This document shows, one piece after another, positions 13,292 to 14,789 of a DNA stretch of 14,789 bases (position 1 is its first letter; every line of letters begins with the position of its first letter). A program made the position numbers and the translations under genes. Location: contig CAAELZ010000085.1 in NCBI GenBank assembly GCA_900756945.1, positions 1 through 14,789 on the forward strand, written 5' to 3'. The notes under the pieces were generated by a model, which saw only the letters and a list, made by a program, of their open reading frames with translations, was not told the DNA's origin and did not search any database. Source of the DNA: an uncultured Collinsella sp. Lineage in GTDB: Bacteria; Actinomycetota; Coriobacteriia; Coriobacteriales; Coriobacteriaceae.

Positions 13292-13320
13292 AGGCGCCCG
13301 CATGGGCGCCTTTTACTTTT
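13292..13320 (+). terminator. strong intrinsic terminator
   Basis: GGCGCCC (13293-13299) pairs with GGGCGCC (13304-13310) around GCAT, extended by one A-T pair, and is followed by TTTTACTTTT. It ends whatever transcript crosses 13010-13291, at least that of the XRE gene. Confidence 0.85.
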
Positions 13321-13380
13321 CAGAGACTTAGCTGAGGGCTAAGAAGCGCGGCTCATGGCCGTTTCATGGAGGCCCGACCG

Positions 13381-13400
13381 GCTCGACCCACCTCGACCCA
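13381..13400. repeat. tandem 10-base repeat upstream of the excisionase-like gene
   Basis: GCTCGACCCA is followed directly by CCTCGACCCA, 9 of 10 bases identical, about 110 bases before the excisionase-like start. Two helical-phase copies upstream of such a gene could be binding sites for it, but the repeat is short. Confidence 0.4.
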
Positions 13401-13510
13401 TCTCCGCTCCCGTCGAGCGCGCCAACCGCAATCAGACGGTTCAATCGTCGCGCAGACGAAAACGCACGCGGGACCGCGCGAGCGCATCGCGCGGAATGAT
13501 TGGAGGGACC

Positions 13511-13729
13511 ATGGCGAACACGACAAAATGCGCCGCGCCCGAGGGCAACCGGGGCCGCGACGAACGGATGACGGTGTTAGAGATGCAGGAGTACATGGGA
13601 GCAAGCCGGAGCAAGGCGTACGACCTCATCTGGTCGGGAGAGATCGACTCGTACAGGCTCAGAAGCAAGCTCCTGGTGTCAAGGGCGTCAGTGGACGCCT
13701 ACATCGAGTCGAGGAGCGGGAGGAAATGA
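13511..13729 (+). CDS. excisionase-like HTH DNA-binding protein
   Basis: A 72-residue protein of the HTH_17/excisionase family. After a short polar N-terminus, MTVLEMQEYMGASRSKAYDL (20-39) forms the winged-helix HTH. IWSGEIDSYRLRSKLLVSRA (40-59) is the wing, where a target-site reader usually has 'GEIPAYRVG-K-LV', and SVDAYIESRSGRK closes the domain. Such proteins act in excision of integrative elements or as small regulators of them. The ATG has GGAGGG upstream; longer in-frame starts back to 13355 lack support. It is followed 78 bases later by the front of a second, truncated HTH protein. No integrase is present, so the element it served appears incomplete within this window. Confidence 0.82.
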   Translation: MANTTKCAAPEGNRGRDERMTVLEMQEYMGASRSKAYDLIWSGEIDSYRLRSKLLVSRASVDAYIESRSGRK

Positions 13730-13807
13730 CGGCGGCGACCGCCCCGGGAGCCGCCCGCGGCCGGGCACGCGAGGGAGCCTCGAGACGAAAGGAGCTCGAG
13801 GACGACC

Positions 13808-13930
13808 ATGACCAAGAGCATTAGCGGGAGCCAGGTGAGGCTCATCGCATCGACCAACGCGATATTCGGCGCCGACGAGGCGTGCGCGATGCTGCGTATC
13901 AGCCGCGACGCAATGTACCGGCTCGCCCCC
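13808..13930 (+). pseudogene. truncated second excisionase-like HTH gene
   Basis: The frame starts at an ATG with AAAGGAG about 12 bases upstream and reads MTKSISGSQVRLIASTNAIF, then GADEACAMLRISRDAMYRLA. The last part is the first two helices of an excisionase-type HTH, which should continue with a GEIPxxxVG wing. Instead it runs into unrelated residues at about 13926. Beyond that point the frame crosses a promoter, a terminator hairpin and the DUF3800 gene in the wrong frame. The rest of this gene, and any integrase after it, was replaced by the DUF3800 module. Confidence 0.65.
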
Positions 13931-13931
13931 C

Positions 13932-13960
13932 TTGCATTCACCGCCAGCGCATGCTATAAG
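13932..13960 (+). promoter_or_regulatory. promoter of the small RNA/DUF3800 module
   Basis: TTGCAT (13932-13937) and TATAAG (13955-13960) are separated by exactly 17 bases, and TGC directly before the -10 makes it an extended -10 promoter. Transcription should start near 13966-13968, the first base of the hairpin that follows. Confidence 0.75.
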
Positions 13961-13966
13961 GTTATT

Positions 13967-14020
13967 GGTGGCTCATTAAGCTACCTCCAAGTGCCGGGGG
14001 AGTCCCCCGGCTATTTTTTT
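13967..14020 (+). ncRNA. two-hairpin small RNA ending in a terminator, upstream of DUF3800
   Basis: GGTGGCT (13967-13973) pairs with AGCTACC (13979-13985), seven pairs including one G-U, over a CATTA loop. After CTCCAAGT, GCCGGGGG (13993-14000) pairs perfectly with CCCCCGGC (14004-14011) over AGT and is followed by TATTTTTTT. With the promoter just upstream this defines a discrete RNA of about 54 bases that is complete before the DUF3800 gene begins, 24 bases later. Several different structured RNA motifs (DUF3800 motifs) have been described from comparative genomics in front of DUF3800 genes; this fits that pattern, though I cannot say which motif. The terminator may be regulated or leaky to allow DUF3800 expression. 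Confidence 0.68.
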
Positions 14021-14043
14021 ATCCATTCCATTAGGAGTCCCCA

Positions 14044-14715
14044 TTGGCCAAGGAGCTCAGCATCTTCGTCGACGAGAGCGGCGACCGCGGCGGCAAAGCT
14101 CGCTACTACCTGCTCACACTCGTCTTTCACGACCAGGCAGGCAGCATCACCGAGGCGGTCACGGGCTATGAGGCCAAGCTTGCCAGGGCCGATCTCCCTA
14201 ACATTCCGTTTCACTCCGAGCCTCTCATGAACGGGCACAAGGATTATGAGTTTCTTAACATCGAGCAGCGCAAGGTGATGCTCGCCTACTTCTCCTCGTT
14301 CGTCCGCAAACTTCCCATTTCCTATATCACGTTCGTCTACCGCCGCAGCCAGTTCGAAGACCCGGCAAGGCTAATGGAGCGTATGGGGCGCGACATCTCC
14401 TCTGCCATGATTGAACACCTGGGCTTCTTTCAATCCTTCGACGATGTGAAGGTTTACTACGACAACGGTCAGGACATCGTCAAGCAAGCGCTCGACCGCT
14501 CGGTGGGCAAGGTCCTCTCAAAAGGGGTCGTCCGACGCCGCAAGACCTCGATGACCGACTACCGCCTCGAGCAAGTGGCGGATTACCTCTGCACCATCGA
14601 ACTCGCCTTGGTCAAGTACGAAGCCAAGGAGAACGGTGAGACGTACAACAAGTTCTTCGGAGGTATAGGCTCTTTCAAGAGGAACTGGCTGGTAGTGTCG
14701 AGAAAGTTGGTGTAG
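14044..14715 (+). CDS. DUF3800 family protein
   Basis: A 223-residue DUF3800 protein. The family signature IFVDESGD (7-14) opens it, with acidic residues D10 and E11. Later conserved elements are FHSEPLMNG (56-64), VKVYYDNGQD (135-144, with D140) and TDYRLEQVADYLCTIELA (171-188, with Q177 and D180). The spacing of acidic residues resembles an RNase H-like fold, but the function of the family is not established. The start is a TTG at 14044 with TAGGAG 7 bases upstream; no ATG fits. The gene is complete and ends with TAG at 14713-14715. It is transcribed after a small terminated RNA from its own promoter. The module abuts a truncated excisionase-like gene, which suggests it arrived as a unit. 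The 74 bases after the gene show no feature. Confidence 0.92.
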   Translation: MAKELSIFVDESGDRGGKARYYLLTLVFHDQAGSITEAVTGYEAKLARADLPNIPFHSEPLMNGHKDYEFLNIEQRKVMLAYFSSFVRKLPISYITFVYRRSQFEDPARLMERMGRDISSAMIEHLGFFQSFDDVKVYYDNGQDIVKQALDRSVGKVLSKGVVRRRKTSMTDYRLEQVADYLCTIELALVKYEAKENGETYNKFFGGIGSFKRNWLVVSRKLV

Positions 14716-14789
14716 CGTCCGATCCGAAGCGAGTCGGCCCGGCGCCCAGGAACCTGGAATACGGTTGATATCCTATGCCGCCTCGATCC

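Noticed and set aside
13130..13342. 70-residue plus-strand ORF
   Set aside because: It reads straight through the strong terminator at 13292-13320 and has no ribosome site.
13967..14020. Type III toxin-antitoxin RNA antitoxin
   Set aside because: The arrangement is similar, but the RNA has no tandem repeats and DUF3800 is not a ToxN-type fold.
1..14789. CRISPR array, tRNA or rRNA genes, transposase
   Set aside because: No regularly spaced repeats, cloverleaf or rRNA segments, and no transposase or integrase motifs were seen on either strand.

Overview
The window looks like accessory DNA from a high-GC gut actinobacterium, most likely class Coriobacteriia (Collinsella/Olsenella-like). The basis is GC-rich codon use, strong GGAGG-type ribosome binding sites, and the kinds of genes present. 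This placement is inferred from style; there is no rRNA or housekeeping gene to confirm it.

Positions 1-5050. A minus-strand AAA/DUF4143 ATPase is followed by a short amber-interrupted ORF next to a perfect 17-bp inverted repeat. Then comes the main system: a minus-strand TetR regulator divergent from a tight three-gene operon (2467-4970) in which all three products are sirtuin-fold proteins. The first and third resemble class M sirtuins, with Gln where classical sirtuins have the catalytic His, plus zinc-ribbon cysteines. The middle one has Glu at that position and no zinc ribbon.

Positions 5050-8020. A second copy of the same locus follows in tandem. Its TetR (about 83% identical by eye) and operator region are intact, but its sirtuin operon is gutted. 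Only the first ~180 bases of the first gene and the last ~315 bases of the third remain. Between them sits a pair of overlapping radical SAM genes of the 'radical SAM mobile pair A/B' type.

Positions 8020-9650. A frameshifted minus-strand cupin remnant is followed by a structured leader (probable yjdF-type riboswitch with an anti-Shine-Dalgarno) and an intact yjdF-family gene. An unidentified minus-strand 3' gene remnant with its own terminator comes next.

Positions 9650-14789. At 9649-9666 there is a minus-strand copy of the last codons of a GMP synthase gene (TIEWE-stop) followed by a terminator-like hairpin. The 3' end of guaA is a known integration site for genomic islands, so this may be an attR scar, with an island extending rightwards. 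The putative island carries a minus-strand operon (NERD-domain membrane protein, small membrane protein, and a third gene broken by one in-frame TAG) divergent from an XRE regulator. It continues with an excisionase-like gene and a second excisionase-like gene cut off after its HTH. Right at that cut lies a compact module of promoter, two-hairpin small RNA with terminator, and a DUF3800 gene. No integrase is in the window.

Overall this is a patchwork of decaying mobile pieces around one intact regulated locus, the tri-sirtuin operon. All homology calls are from memory of family motifs; no search was run.
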